This document shows, piece by piece, positions 9,103 to 17,314 of a stretch of DNA of 64,000 bases. The DNA comes from Bacteroidales bacterium Bact_22 (GTDB lineage: Bacteria; Bacteroidota; Bacteroidia; Bacteroidales; F082): positions 21,406 through 85,405 of the forward strand of contig LUZN01000005.1 of NCBI GenBank assembly GCA_001603665.1, in the 5' to 3' direction. The stretch's first letter is position 1. The number at the start of each line of letters is the position of its first letter. The notes beneath the pieces are model-generated. The model did not search any database and was not told the DNA's origin. It saw nothing but the letters and a program-made list of their open reading frames with translations. A program made the position numbers and the translations under genes.

Positions 9103-10662
9103 ATGATAATCGAACAGAAAATTCAGGAGTTGTTAGACAAGCGCGCTCTTGCACGTCAGGGTGGCGGTGAGAAGCGTATTGCTGCACAACACGAAAAGGG
9201 AAAGTACACTGCTCGTGAGCGCATCGCCATGTTGCTCGACGAGGGTAGCTTCGAAGAATTCGACATGTTCCTCACACACCGCACCACCGACTTCGGTCTG
9301 GAGAAGCAGGTGTTTCTCGGCGACGGCGTCGTGACAGGCTACGGCACCATCGACGGTCGTCTGGTTTACGTGTATTCACAGGACTTCACGGTGCTCGGCG
9401 GCTCTCTTTCAGAGACTATGTCGAAGAAGATATGCAAGGTGATGGACCAGGCCATGAAGGTCGGCGCTCCTATCATCGGCATCAACGACTCAGGCGGCGC
9501 ACGTATCCAGGAAGGATCACGCTCATTGGCAGGTTTTGCTGAGATTTTCCAGCGTAACATCAACGCCTCGGGTGTGGTGCCACAGATCAGCGCCATCTTC
9601 GGACCATGCGCAGGCGGCGCAGTCTACTCACCGGCATTGACCGACTTCATCCTCATGACCGAACAGAACAGCTATATGTTCCTCACCGGCCCGAAGGTAG
9701 TGAAGACAGTGACAGGCGAAGACGTCAGCACCGACCAGCTCGGCGGCGCTTTGGTACACAACCAGAAGTCAGGCGTGAGCCAGTTTATGACAGCAACAGA
9801 AGAAGAAGGTCTGCAGCTCATCCGCGACCTCATCTCGTATCTGCCACAGAACAACCTCGAAGAGGCTCCGCGCATCGAATGCAACGACCCTATCGACCGT
9901 AAGGAAGACTCACTCAACGCCATCATCCCGGATAACCCGAACAAGCCATACGACATGAAGCACATCATCCACGCCATCGTGGATAACGGCGAGTTCCTCG
10001 AGGTCGCACAGGACTTCGCGAAGAACCTTATCGTCGGCTTCGCACGTTTCGACGGCAAACCTGTCGGCGTGGTCGCCAACAACCCGGCCTTCCTCGCCGG
10101 CGTGCTCGACATCAACTCATCACGTAAAGGTGCTCGTTTCGTCCGCTTCTGCGACGCATTCAACATCCCGATTGTGACATTGGTCGACGTCCCTGGCTTC
10201 CTGCCTGGCACAGTGCAGGAATACGGCGGCGTGATCACCCACGGTGCTAAGATGCTGTTCGCCTACGGCGAAGCCACAGTGCCAAAGGTCACCATCACCA
10301 TCCGTAAGTCATACGGCGGCTCACACCTCGTCATGGGTTGCAAGCAGCTCCGCGCTGACATCAACTACGCATGGCCGACAGCAGAAATCGCCGTCATGGG
10401 TCCTTCAGGAGCTGTCGAGATACTCAACGGTAAAGAGATCTCAGCCATCGAGAACCCAGAAGAACGCGCTGAGTTCGTAGCCAAGAAAGAACAGGAATAC
10501 CGCGACAAGTTCGCAAATCCTTACGACTCAGCGAAATATGGCTACATCGACGATGTCATCGAGCCTCGTAACACACGTTTCCGCGTCATCAGAGCCCTCC
10601 AGGCACTCGAGACAAAGAAAGACACCAACCCACCGAAGAAACATTGCAACATACCATTGTAA
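9103..10662 (+). CDS. mmdA: Methylmalonyl-CoA decarboxylase alpha subunit (carboxyltransferase)
   Basis: 519 residues with the two crotonase-like halves of acyl-CoA carboxyltransferases: GGARIQEG in the N-half, GGAVYSPALTDFI as an oxyanion region, and GGSHLVMGCKQL in the C-half. On sequence alone it could be a propionyl-CoA carboxylase beta subunit. The following OadG-like, biotin-carrier and OadB-like genes, and the absence of a biotin carboxylase gene here, make the Na+-pumping decarboxylase the better reading. It moves CO2 from methylmalonyl-CoA to carrier-bound biotin, releasing propionyl-CoA. Confidence 0.9.
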   Translation: MIIEQKIQELLDKRALARQGGGEKRIAAQHEKGKYTARERIAMLLDEGSFEEFDMFLTHRTTDFGLEKQVFLGDGVVTGYGTIDGRLVYVYSQDFTVLGGSLSETMSKKICKVMDQAMKVGAPIIGINDSGGARIQEGSRSLAGFAEIFQRNINASGVVPQISAIFGPCAGGAVYSPALTDFILMTEQNSYMFLTGPKVVKTVTGEDVSTDQLGGALVHNQKSGVSQFMTATEEEGLQLIRDLISYLPQNNLEEAPRIECNDPIDRKEDSLNAIIPDNPNKPYDMKHIIHAIVDNGEFLEVAQDFAKNLIVGFARFDGKPVGVVANNPAFLAGVLDINSSRKGARFVRFCDAFNIPIVTLVDVPGFLPGTVQEYGGVITHGAKMLFAYGEATVPKVTITIRKSYGGSHLVMGCKQLRADINYAWPTAEIAVMGPSGAVEILNGKEISAIENPEERAEFVAKKEQEYRDKFANPYDSAKYGYIDDVIEPRNTRFRVIRALQALETKKDTNPPKKHCNIPL

Positions 10663-10696
10663 TTTTGAATTTTAAATCTTTAAATTTTGAATTGAA
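10663..10696 (+). repeat. Stop-adjacent heptamer array, ATTTTRA type
   Basis: The whole 34-nt spacer between mmdA and mmdD consists of TTTTGAA/TTTTAAA-like units with a 7-7-8-7 nt spacing, starting directly at the mmdA stop codon. The same unit type occurs at 46558-46596. Confidence 0.7.
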
Positions 10697-11080
10697 ATGA
10701 ATATGTTAATGATATTATTATCGGCTGTCAGAGAGCCTATCGCTACTCACGACTGGGTGGTCACCGTCGGTGGCTTCTGTATCGTGATCACGGCATTGGT
10801 GGTGCTGTTCCTCATCTTCACAGGATTCTCGAAGCTCGTGAACCACGACTTCAAGAAAAGCAAGAAGACTACTACAACCACAACGCCAAGCACCTCTACA
10901 GCAGCGGGCTGGAAGGTCGACGACGACCTCGCAGTGGTCATCGGACTGGCTCTCGCACTGGCGAAAGACGTCCACGACGAAGAGTCGGGATTCGTGACCA
11001 TTCAGAGAGTCGAGCGCCGCTACTCCCCATGGAGCTCGAAGATTTACGGATTAAATGGTTTAAACAGAAGAAATTACTAA
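10697..11080 (+). CDS. mmdD: Methylmalonyl-CoA decarboxylase delta subunit (OadG-like)
   Basis: 127 residues. One membrane helix (residues ~22-45, GGFCIVITALVVLFLIFTG) is followed by a Lys/Thr-rich linker and a cytoplasmic tail ending YSPWSSKIYGLN, as in OadG-type subunits. These hold the peripheral carboxyltransferase and biotin carrier on the membrane beta subunit. It is placed between mmdA and mmdC, 3 bp before the latter. A second ATG two codons downstream (10703) is an alternative start. Confidence 0.82.
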   Translation: MNMLMILLSAVREPIATHDWVVTVGGFCIVITALVVLFLIFTGFSKLVNHDFKKSKKTTTTTTPSTSTAAGWKVDDDLAVVIGLALALAKDVHDEESGFVTIQRVERRYSPWSSKIYGLNGLNRRNY

Positions 11081-11083
11081 GCT

Positions 11084-11521
11084 ATGAAGAAATTTAAATT
11101 CACAGTCAACGGAAAAGAGTACGAAGTCGAGGTGAAGAACTACGAAGGCGAACATGCCGAAGTAGTCGTCGACGGTACTCAATATAATGTAACAGTCCAG
11201 CGTGAAGAGGAAGCCATTCCTACCTTCGTCGCTCCTAAGCGTCAGGCTCCAAAGCCGGCAGCAGCACCTAAGGTCGAGGCTCCGGCAGCCACATCGGCAC
11301 CTGCCGACGGCTACAAGTCATTGGCACCGCTTCCAGGCACCGTCATGCAGATCTACGTCAACGTGGGTGACGTCGTGAAACGCGGCGACAAGCTCATGAT
11401 GTACGAGGCCATGAAGATGGAAAACAACTTCCTCGCTGAAGTCGACGGAACAATCAAAGAAGTCAAAGTCAGAGTGGGCGACAACATTCTGCAAGGCGCT
11501 GTTTTATTTGTAATTGGATAA
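11084..11521 (+). CDS. mmdC: Biotin carrier (gamma) subunit of methylmalonyl-CoA decarboxylase
   Basis: 145 residues: a short N-terminal beta domain, a flexible Pro/Ala-rich linker (residues ~50-75) and a C-terminal biotinyl domain with the biotinylation motif YEAMKMEN, Lys111 being the attachment site. It shuttles carboxy-biotin between MmdA and the membrane subunit MmdB. Packed tightly, with 3 bp before it and 2 bp after it. Confidence 0.92.
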   Translation: MKKFKFTVNGKEYEVEVKNYEGEHAEVVVDGTQYNVTVQREEEAIPTFVAPKRQAPKPAAAPKVEAPAATSAPADGYKSLAPLPGTVMQIYVNVGDVVKRGDKLMMYEAMKMENNFLAEVDGTIKEVKVRVGDNILQGAVLFVIG

Positions 11522-11523
11522 TT

Positions 11524-13143
11524 ATGAAGAAGAGATTCAACGTTAAAAAGAAAGCTCTGCTCATCGTCGCTTTGATTGCCATGCTGCTCGTGCTTCACGG
11601 CATCATGACGTCGAGTCCTGCTATGGCCGAACATGTGTTCGACAGCACGCAGACCGTCACCCCCGAGATGGTGACGACAGAGCTCACGCCTGAGGCTCAG
11701 GACGCTGAGATACAGACTCTCTCGGCGGGACAGGCCATCGGCGACGGAATGTATTCGTTCTGGCAGTTTACGGGCTTCAGGAACTGTACACGAGGCAACC
11801 TCATCATGATATTGGTGGCATTTGTGTTTATCTTCCTCGCCGTGAAATACGACTTCGAGCCTATGCTGCTCATCCCTATCGGAGTGGGTATCATAGTGGG
11901 TAACATCCCGTTTATCCAAGACTCGTATACCTTTGACCTTCAAGGCGCTCTCGCAGCCTTGTCGAAGATCGAGATACAAGGAAATCTCACTTTCGACTTG
12001 ACGGAAGCCCAGAAGTTCTTTGTAGGCCTCTTTGCCGGACAAGGCGAGATGAACTGTACGCAGGCTCTCGAGCACTTCCACAGCATGACTCCTGAGCAGC
12101 TGCAGGCGTTCCTGCCAGCCGGCATGGACCCGACAGCACCCAACACAGCGAAGTTCTTCGACGGCTTAATCAGCCAGGTGTTCAACATGAACATCCAGAC
12201 TGGCGTCTACCAGAAGGGCTCAGTGCTTAACTACCTGTATTTCGGAGTGCGTCAGGGTATTTATCCTCCTTTGATTTTCTTGGGAATCGGCGCTATGACC
12301 GACTTCTCGTCGCTTATCTCACAGCCTCGTCTGATGATCCTCGGCGCCGCCGCTCAGCTCGGCGTGTTCATCACGTTCATCAGCGCGCGTGCGTTAGGCT
12401 TCGACCCGCATGAGGCAGCCGCTATCGGTATCATCGGCGGCGCCGACGGTCCTACCGCTATCTTCATCTCCACCAAGATGGCTCCACACCTCCTCGGTGC
12501 AATCGCTATCGCGGCATATTCGTACATGGCCTTGGTGCCTGTCATCCAGCCGCCTATCATGCGTCTGCTCACCACCAAGGAAGAGCGCTTGATCAAGATG
12601 AGAGAGCCACGTGCCGTAGGCAAGACAGAGAAGGTCATCTTCCCTATCGTCGGCCTGCTTCTCACCACCTTCATCAGCCCGTCAGCCTTGCCGTTGCTCG
12701 GTATGCTGTTCTTCGGCAACCTGTTGAAAGAGAGCGGCGTGACGAAACGTCTGGCTAACACAGCAGCTAACCCGCTCATCGACATCGTGACCATATTGTT
12801 AGGTCTCACCGTCGGTGCCTCAACGCAGGCCGACGTGTTCCTGACAACAGACTCGCTCATCATCTTCGCTTTGGGTGCTTGTTCGTTTGCTGTCGCAACC
12901 TTCGGCGGCGTGTGCGGTGCCAAGCTGATGAACGTCTTCTGCAAGGAAGGTAACAAAATCAACCCTCTCATCGGTAACGCTGGCGTGTCGGCAGTGCCTG
13001 ACGCAGCACGTGTCTCCGAGGTCGAGGGACAGAAATACGACCCATCGAACCACCTCCTCATGCACGCCATGGCACCAAACGTTGCAGGTGTTATCGGCTC
13101 GGCAGTGGCAGCTGGTATCTTGATGAGCTTCATTGGAATTTAA
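11524..13143 (+). CDS. mmdB: Na+-translocating decarboxylase beta subunit with extra N-terminal and internal segments
   Basis: 539 residues, against roughly 380-430 for typical OadB/MmdB proteins. The conserved core includes IIGGADGPTAIFIST and GIYPPLIFLGIGAMTDF and has about ten membrane helices. It decarboxylates carboxy-biotin and exports Na+. Two additions stand out: an N-terminal segment of ~90 residues with its own hydrophobic helix before the usual start (NLIMILVAFVF, residue 92), and a hydrophilic insertion at about residues 137-232 between GNIPFIQD and YLYFGVRQG. No stop or frameshift suggests decay. Last gene of the operon. Confidence 0.9.
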   Translation: MKKRFNVKKKALLIVALIAMLLVLHGIMTSSPAMAEHVFDSTQTVTPEMVTTELTPEAQDAEIQTLSAGQAIGDGMYSFWQFTGFRNCTRGNLIMILVAFVFIFLAVKYDFEPMLLIPIGVGIIVGNIPFIQDSYTFDLQGALAALSKIEIQGNLTFDLTEAQKFFVGLFAGQGEMNCTQALEHFHSMTPEQLQAFLPAGMDPTAPNTAKFFDGLISQVFNMNIQTGVYQKGSVLNYLYFGVRQGIYPPLIFLGIGAMTDFSSLISQPRLMILGAAAQLGVFITFISARALGFDPHEAAAIGIIGGADGPTAIFISTKMAPHLLGAIAIAAYSYMALVPVIQPPIMRLLTTKEERLIKMREPRAVGKTEKVIFPIVGLLLTTFISPSALPLLGMLFFGNLLKESGVTKRLANTAANPLIDIVTILLGLTVGASTQADVFLTTDSLIIFALGACSFAVATFGGVCGAKLMNVFCKEGNKINPLIGNAGVSAVPDAARVSEVEGQKYDPSNHLLMHAMAPNVAGVIGSAVAAGILMSFIGI

Positions 13144-13155
13144 TTTGAAATAACC

Positions 13156-13190
13156 GTAGAGACGTCATAATATGGCGTCTCTACATTTTT
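13156..13190 (+). terminator. Terminator after mmdB, built from a GTAGAGACG palindrome
   Basis: GTAGAGACG (13156-13164) and CGTCTCTAC (13176-13184) form a 9-bp stem followed by ATTTTTT. The same outer arms recur at 48615-48642, so this is probably a repeat-derived terminator. Confidence 0.75.
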
Positions 13191-13200
13191 TATCGGTATT

Positions 13201-13833
13201 ATGTTATTAATCGGTATCGCCGGCGGCTCAGGGTCCGGCAAGACAACAGTGGTAAAAAAATTGATTGAGGCGCTTCCTGAGGACTCAATCAGCGTGGTGT
13301 CGCAGGACGCCTATTACTGGGACAACGGCAGCTTGTCGCCGGAGGCCAAGAAAGAGATCAACTTTGACCATCCCGATGCTATCGAATGGGATCTTTTGGT
13401 AAAGCATCTCGACATGTTGAAACGCGGCGAGACCATCCCTATGCCTATCTACACCTACGTTACCTGCGCCCGCTCGAAGGAAGTCATACCGGTGAAGCCG
13501 ACAGAGGTGGTGATAGTCGAAGGCATCCTTATCATGACATGCCCTGAGCTCGTGAAACGCTTGGATATCAAGATCTTCGTGGATACCGACGGCGACGACC
13601 GCCTGATGCGTATCATCAAGCGCGACATCGAGGAACGCGGCAGAACAGTGTCGGACGTATTAAGACATTACGAGACCTTCGTGAAGCCGATGCATAACCA
13701 GTTTATCGAGCCCACAAAACGTTTGGCCGACATCATCATCCCGCAAGGCGGCAGCAACCAGGTGGCTATCGACATCATGGCGAGCCGCATCAGGATGCAG
13801 CTGTCACAAATGAAAAAACAGGAAAACAACTAG
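13201..13833 (+). CDS. udk: Uridine kinase
   Basis: 210 residues. P-loop GGSGSGKTT at residues ~8-16, then DAYYWD and FDHPDAIEWD of the uridine-kinase/phosphoribulokinase fold, and the lid segment RRDIEERGR-like (KRDIEERGRT). It phosphorylates uridine and cytidine to UMP/CMP in pyrimidine salvage. It follows the mmd terminator, so it is transcribed separately; no clear promoter box is visible in the 10-bp gap. Its TAG stop overlaps the convergent gene's stop through a shared CTAG. Confidence 0.92.
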   Translation: MLLIGIAGGSGSGKTTVVKKLIEALPEDSISVVSQDAYYWDNGSLSPEAKKEINFDHPDAIEWDLLVKHLDMLKRGETIPMPIYTYVTCARSKEVIPVKPTEVVIVEGILIMTCPELVKRLDIKIFVDTDGDDRLMRIIKRDIEERGRTVSDVLRHYETFVKPMHNQFIEPTKRLADIIIPQGGSNQVAIDIMASRIRMQLSQMKKQENN

Positions 13834-14228
13834 CGAAGCGTATAGGCATATCCTCTTCCTTGGAATTTTACCTTCTTCAAATCTGAACGGCGACTCGAAA
13901 GCTTCACGAGCACCTGATTGATTTTTGCCTTCATCTTAGCCTCATCGATATTGATATTCAACGATTTAGCCTTAGCCATCGCCTTGGTGTATATCTCATT
14001 GCTGGTGGTCGGCTTGCCGTTTTCCTTAATCACATCGAGCACTATGGTGTCCCACTGCGACAGCGGATACGGCTTGCGCGGGGTGGTTTTATTTTCGCTT
14101 AAAAGCCGCGTCAGCTCATCGATTTTCTCGTTGAAAAAGTCGATTTTAGCCTGATTTTTATTGATTTCCGACTTGAATTCAGCTATCAATCCTAATATCT
14201 CATCCTTCGTGAGTTCGCGCTTTTCCAT
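13830..14228 (-). CDS. Hypothetical protein: coiled coil plus winged-helix-like domain
   Basis: 132 residues, not recognised as a named family. Residues 1-45 are charged and heptad-like (EILGLIAEFKSEINKNQAKIDFFNEK), likely a coiled coil. Residues ~55-132 (SQWDTIVLDVIKENGKPTTSNEIYTK ... GRGYAYTLR) look like a winged-helix fold of the HARE-HTH kind: a conserved-looking Trp start, helix-turn-helix and a C-terminal GxxY wing. It is convergent with udk and divergent from the DUF2461 gene. A DNA-binding role is possible but unproven. Confidence 0.55.
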   Translation of the reverse strand: MEKRELTKDEILGLIAEFKSEINKNQAKIDFFNEKIDELTRLLSENKTTPRKPYPLSQWDTIVLDVIKENGKPTTSNEIYTKAMAKAKSLNINIDEAKMKAKINQVLVKLSSRRSDLKKVKFQGRGYAYTLR

Positions 14229-14286
14229 AATTCTCAGATATTTTATTATTGTTTTGCAAATTTAAAAACAATTTTGAATAAAATGC

Positions 14287-14294
14287 TATATTTG
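14287..14294 (+). promoter_or_regulatory. -7 box upstream of the DUF2461 gene
   Basis: TATATTTG lies 15 nt before ATG 14310. I see no convincing -33 element at the usual distance, so this is the weaker half of a promoter call. Confidence 0.4.
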
Positions 14295-14309
14295 CAAAAA
14301 ATAAGTTTC

Positions 14310-14987
14310 ATGAAAGAGATATTAGACTTTCTTAACCTCATCGTTGAAAATAACAACCGTCCATGGTTTCAGCAACATAAGAACCTGTACCAGAATGCGC
14401 AAAATAAGTTCAATGCCATCGCGGAACAGATATTAATAGGTGTACAGAAATTCGACCCGCTCACCCGCGGATTGACCTTGAAAGACTGCACCTACCGCTT
14501 TTATCGTGACACGCGTTTCTCGCCCGACAAGAGTCCGTATAAGCGTCATTTCGGCCTGTTTATCTGTCCGAACGGCAAAAAATCGGGTCTGGCGGGCTAT
14601 TATTTCCACGTTGAGGGCGAAGGAGCCGAATATCTCGGTCATCATGGGCTGTATCCGGGCATGTATATGTGCGAGCCGTTCATCACGAAGAGTGTGCGCG
14701 AGGATATCAGCACCAAAGGCGATGAGTTTGTGAAGGCTCTGAAGAAAGCGAAGAATTTTACGATGGATTTTTCTTCAAAACTGAAAAAAGTGCCGAAGGA
14801 ATATCCTGTCGACCATCCTTACGCTGAGTATTTGAAGCTCAAGGACTTCTGTCTTTATGAAAACATCTCCGACGACATGATTTATTCCGACCACCTGGTC
14901 GAATGGGTCGTCGATGAGTTCCGCTCGTGCTACGACTTCAACTCGTTTTTGAACCGCGCGGCGCTTTTCGCAATGGAAAATGAATAA
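14310..14987 (+). CDS. DUF2461 family protein
   Basis: 225 residues. The ORF track starts at 14274, but that start lies upstream of the probable -7 box; ATG 14310 (MKEILDFLNLIVENNNRPWF) matches the usual N-terminus of DUF2461 proteins. Family hallmarks include NNRPWFQQHK, the YRDTRFSPDKSPYK stretch, and GYYFHVEGEGAEYLG(H)HG. The family is widespread in bacteria and fungi and its biochemical role is not established. It stands alone between a divergent gene and the sigma-factor operon. Confidence 0.82.
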   Translation: MKEILDFLNLIVENNNRPWFQQHKNLYQNAQNKFNAIAEQILIGVQKFDPLTRGLTLKDCTYRFYRDTRFSPDKSPYKRHFGLFICPNGKKSGLAGYYFHVEGEGAEYLGHHGLYPGMYMCEPFITKSVREDISTKGDEFVKALKKAKNFTMDFSSKLKKVPKEYPVDHPYAEYLKLKDFCLYENISDDMIYSDHLVEWVVDEFRSCYDFNSFLNRAALFAMENE

Positions 14988-15050
14988 TTTTTCTTTTTTT
15001 GATGCAGCAAAAACGGTTTTTCTTCGTTAAAGAGATGTAAAACGGATGAA

Positions 15051-15677
15051 ATGTTAGGATTTGGCATTGTTTTGGACATGGCAAGAAAAGGCAACCAGCG
15101 CTCGATGATGAGGCTCTACGACCTCTGCTGCGACGCCGTCTTCAACGCCTCCTACCGGATAGTGCTGAACGCCCAGGACGCTGAGGAGATCACGCAAGAC
15201 TCCATCCTCAAAGCCTTCGCAAATCTTGACAGTTTCAGCGGTTCGGAACGCGACTTTACGGCGCTGGTCAAGACCATAGCCATCAACAAGAGCATCGATA
15301 TGTTCAGGAAACGCAGCAAAGAGCCGTTTTACGAGGAAATCGACAACACAGCTGACCGTATCGATGACGACGACACCGATTTTGAAGATTTCCCGATAGA
15401 AAAGATAAAAGAGGCATTGAATAACCTTCCCGACGGCTACCGCCTGACGATAACAATGAGATTGATAGAAGGAATGGAATTCAGCGAGATAGCGGAACAA
15501 ATGGGAATAAAAGAGTCGAGCGTAAGGTCACAATACGCCAGAGGGCTCGAAAAGTTGAGAAATATAGTAATTGCTAATGACAAGGGGGTTCCTCGTCCCT
15601 GTGGGACTCGGAATGACAGGGATCACACAATAGGGGAGTGTCATTCCGAGCGAAGCGAGGAAACTCCTGCAAATTGA
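15051..15677 (+). CDS. ECF-type sigma-70 factor with a REP-derived C-terminal tail
   Basis: 208 residues. Region 2 (QDAEEITQDSILKAF ... KSIDMFRKR) and region 4 (LNNLPDGYRLTITMRLIEG, EIAEQMGIKESSVRSQYARG) are clear, typical of ECF sigma factors. The protein should end near LEKLRNIVIAND; instead the frame runs through a REP palindrome and adds about 30 residues including CHSERSEE, a known signature of translated REP DNA. The original stop was presumably lost when the element inserted. The next two genes probably encode its membrane regulator and an envelope protein. Confidence 0.85.
   Translation: MLGFGIVLDMARKGNQRSMMRLYDLCCDAVFNASYRIVLNAQDAEEITQDSILKAFANLDSFSGSERDFTALVKTIAINKSIDMFRKRSKEPFYEEIDNTADRIDDDDTDFEDFPIEKIKEALNNLPDGYRLTITMRLIEGMEFSEIAEQMGIKESSVRSQYARGLEKLRNIVIANDKGVPRPCGTRNDRDHTIGECHSERSEETPAN
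15584..15667. repeat. REP palindrome (CGAAGCGAGGAA type) inside the sigma-factor frame
   Basis: Left arm GGGGGTTCCTCG plus CTCGGAATGACA (15607-15618); right arm TGTCATTCCGAG (15639-15650) plus CGAGGAAACTCC (15656-15667). The two halves are inverted complements, giving an 84-bp imperfect hairpin of a REP class common in bacterial genomes. Confidence 0.82.
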
Positions 15678-15694
15678 ACGAAAACTATTAAACT

Positions 15695-16210
15695 ATGAAT
15701 ATAGAAAACAAAATACAAAGCAACAGATCGTCATTCGATGACGTGAAAATGCCAGCCGGAAGCAGGGCGCGTTTCGAGGAACGACTCCGCAAAGATGCCG
15801 CGCGTTACGTCCGCCGCGACGACATCGCCATCCAAAAGCTCCGCATCATGACATGGACCTCGGTGGCGGCGGCAGCGATAACCGTTTTCATGGTGATTTC
15901 GGGCATTTTCTTAGATGGAAGATTATCAACAAAATCGCCGCAAGTGGCTGAGAATAAATTAGTTACGATGCGTCAATTTTACGACGAAAAGATGGATGAA
16001 GCCATCATGAATCTGGAGGTTGTGATGCAAAATGTCGACGACTCGACACGCATGCAGATCAACGCGGTGATTGACGGACTGACAAATATGGGCGATATTT
16101 TTGCCGAGATGGCTCCTCTTCCGGAAGAGAAACAGATGGCTATAGCCGAACAGATGTACGACAGCAGATTAAAAACAATAGAGTTAATAACAGAAAAGAT
16201 AAACAAATAG
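15695..16210 (+). CDS. Probable membrane anti-sigma partner of the ECF sigma factor
   Basis: 171 residues with one membrane helix (residues ~52-72, MTWTSVAAAAITVFMVISGIF). The N-terminal ~50 residues are basic and face the cytoplasm (MPAGSRARFEERLRKDAARY); the remainder is charged and helical. Position right after an ECF sigma gene (17 bp) and a single helix fit an anti-sigma factor, but no ZAS zinc motif (HxxxCxxC) is present. I infer the role from context. A similar arrangement, sigma then small helical membrane protein then beta-helix protein, is common in Bacteroidota. Confidence 0.5.
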   Translation: MNIENKIQSNRSSFDDVKMPAGSRARFEERLRKDAARYVRRDDIAIQKLRIMTWTSVAAAAITVFMVISGIFLDGRLSTKSPQVAENKLVTMRQFYDEKMDEAIMNLEVVMQNVDDSTRMQINAVIDGLTNMGDIFAEMAPLPEEKQMAIAEQMYDSRLKTIELITEKINK

Positions 16211-16214
16211 AATT

Positions 16215-17255
16215 ATGAAAAGGTATTTAGTTTTAACAGCATTATGCCTGATGGCTTTGGTTGGCACAGCCAACGACTATAGAGGCGAGGGCGGAAAATA
16301 CAGATACGAAGCCCAGAAACTTATCGAACAGACCTACAGCGTCGACGCTAACCCCGTCCTCGAGATGGTCGGAAAATACAGCGATTTCATCATCACTCCA
16401 TGGGATCAGCAGATGATCGACTTCAAGGTGAAAATCATCGTGAAGAGCAACGACGAAGACAAACTCAAAGCGAAATTCAACTCTATCGACGTGAAATTCG
16501 ACAAATTCGGCAACAAAGTGACCGCCGAGACGGTGTTTGGCGACTACAAATACAGGACTTTCAACGGCACGATGATCATAAAATACTACGTGAAAGTGCC
16601 GAGAGACGTCTTCATGGAACTTGAGACAAAATACGGCGACATCAAGGTGGAGACCGTGGCCAAGAGACTCGAAGTCGACATTAAATACGGCGACCTGAAG
16701 GCCGACAGTCTGCTCGCCGACAACAGCATCGACATAAAATATGGCGACATCAACATCAACTACGCAAATAATATCGAGTTGGAACTCGACTACGGCGATG
16801 CAAAAATCAGAAATTGCGACAAGCTCAGTGCTGAGCTGAAATACAGCAATATCTATGTCACTAATCTCAACGAAGGTAATATCGAAAACAAATATTCGAC
16901 AGTGAAGATCGAGAAGGTGGCGAAGATCGACCTCGACGACAGCGCCTATTCCGACATCAAGATTTCGAACGTCACCAACAGCATGATTGTCGAGATGCGC
17001 TACTGCGACCTCAAGGCCACGTTCAGCACGCTGAAGCCTATCGTCGACATCGACGGACAGTATTCCGACGCGACGCTGTACATCAAGGAAGACGCCTCGT
17101 TTGACTACAACCTCAAGTCGACCTACAGCGACATCATCTTCAAGGGCTTCTTCGACACTAAGGTCATCAAAGGAGCAGGCTCGTATGGCGATGGCGAACG
17201 CGGAAGGCTCTATATCACTACCGCCTACGGCGACGTGAAAATCAACAAAGAGTAA
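16215..17255 (+). CDS. Secreted beta-helix protein with KYGDIK-type repeats (DUF4097-like)
   Basis: 346 residues with a signal peptide ending MALVGTA (mature start NDYRG). From about residue 95 a short motif of the form (K/A/T)Y(G/S)D(I/L)K recurs roughly every 20 residues, a dozen or more times (TKYGDIKVE, IKYGDLKAD, LDYGDAKIR, TAYGDVKIN). This is the pattern of a parallel beta-roll or beta-helix, as in DUF4097/DUF2807 envelope proteins. Function unknown. It is the third gene of the sigma-factor operon, 4 bp after the preceding gene, so it may sense or respond to envelope state. Confidence 0.68.
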   Translation: MKRYLVLTALCLMALVGTANDYRGEGGKYRYEAQKLIEQTYSVDANPVLEMVGKYSDFIITPWDQQMIDFKVKIIVKSNDEDKLKAKFNSIDVKFDKFGNKVTAETVFGDYKYRTFNGTMIIKYYVKVPRDVFMELETKYGDIKVETVAKRLEVDIKYGDLKADSLLADNSIDIKYGDININYANNIELELDYGDAKIRNCDKLSAELKYSNIYVTNLNEGNIENKYSTVKIEKVAKIDLDDSAYSDIKISNVTNSMIVEMRYCDLKATFSTLKPIVDIDGQYSDATLYIKEDASFDYNLKSTYSDIIFKGFFDTKVIKGAGSYGDGERGRLYITTAYGDVKINKE

Positions 17256-17286
17256 TTATCTTTTTTTCATACTTTGAATTTTTAAT

Positions 17287-17314
17287 GCCGAAAATGCAAA
17301 TTTTCGGCTTTTTT
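17287..17314 (+). terminator. Terminator of the sigma-factor operon
   Basis: GCCGAAAAT (17287-17295) pairs with ATTTTCGGC (17300-17308) across a GCAA loop, followed by six T residues. It lies just inside the 3' end of the convergent cyclase gene. Confidence 0.85.
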
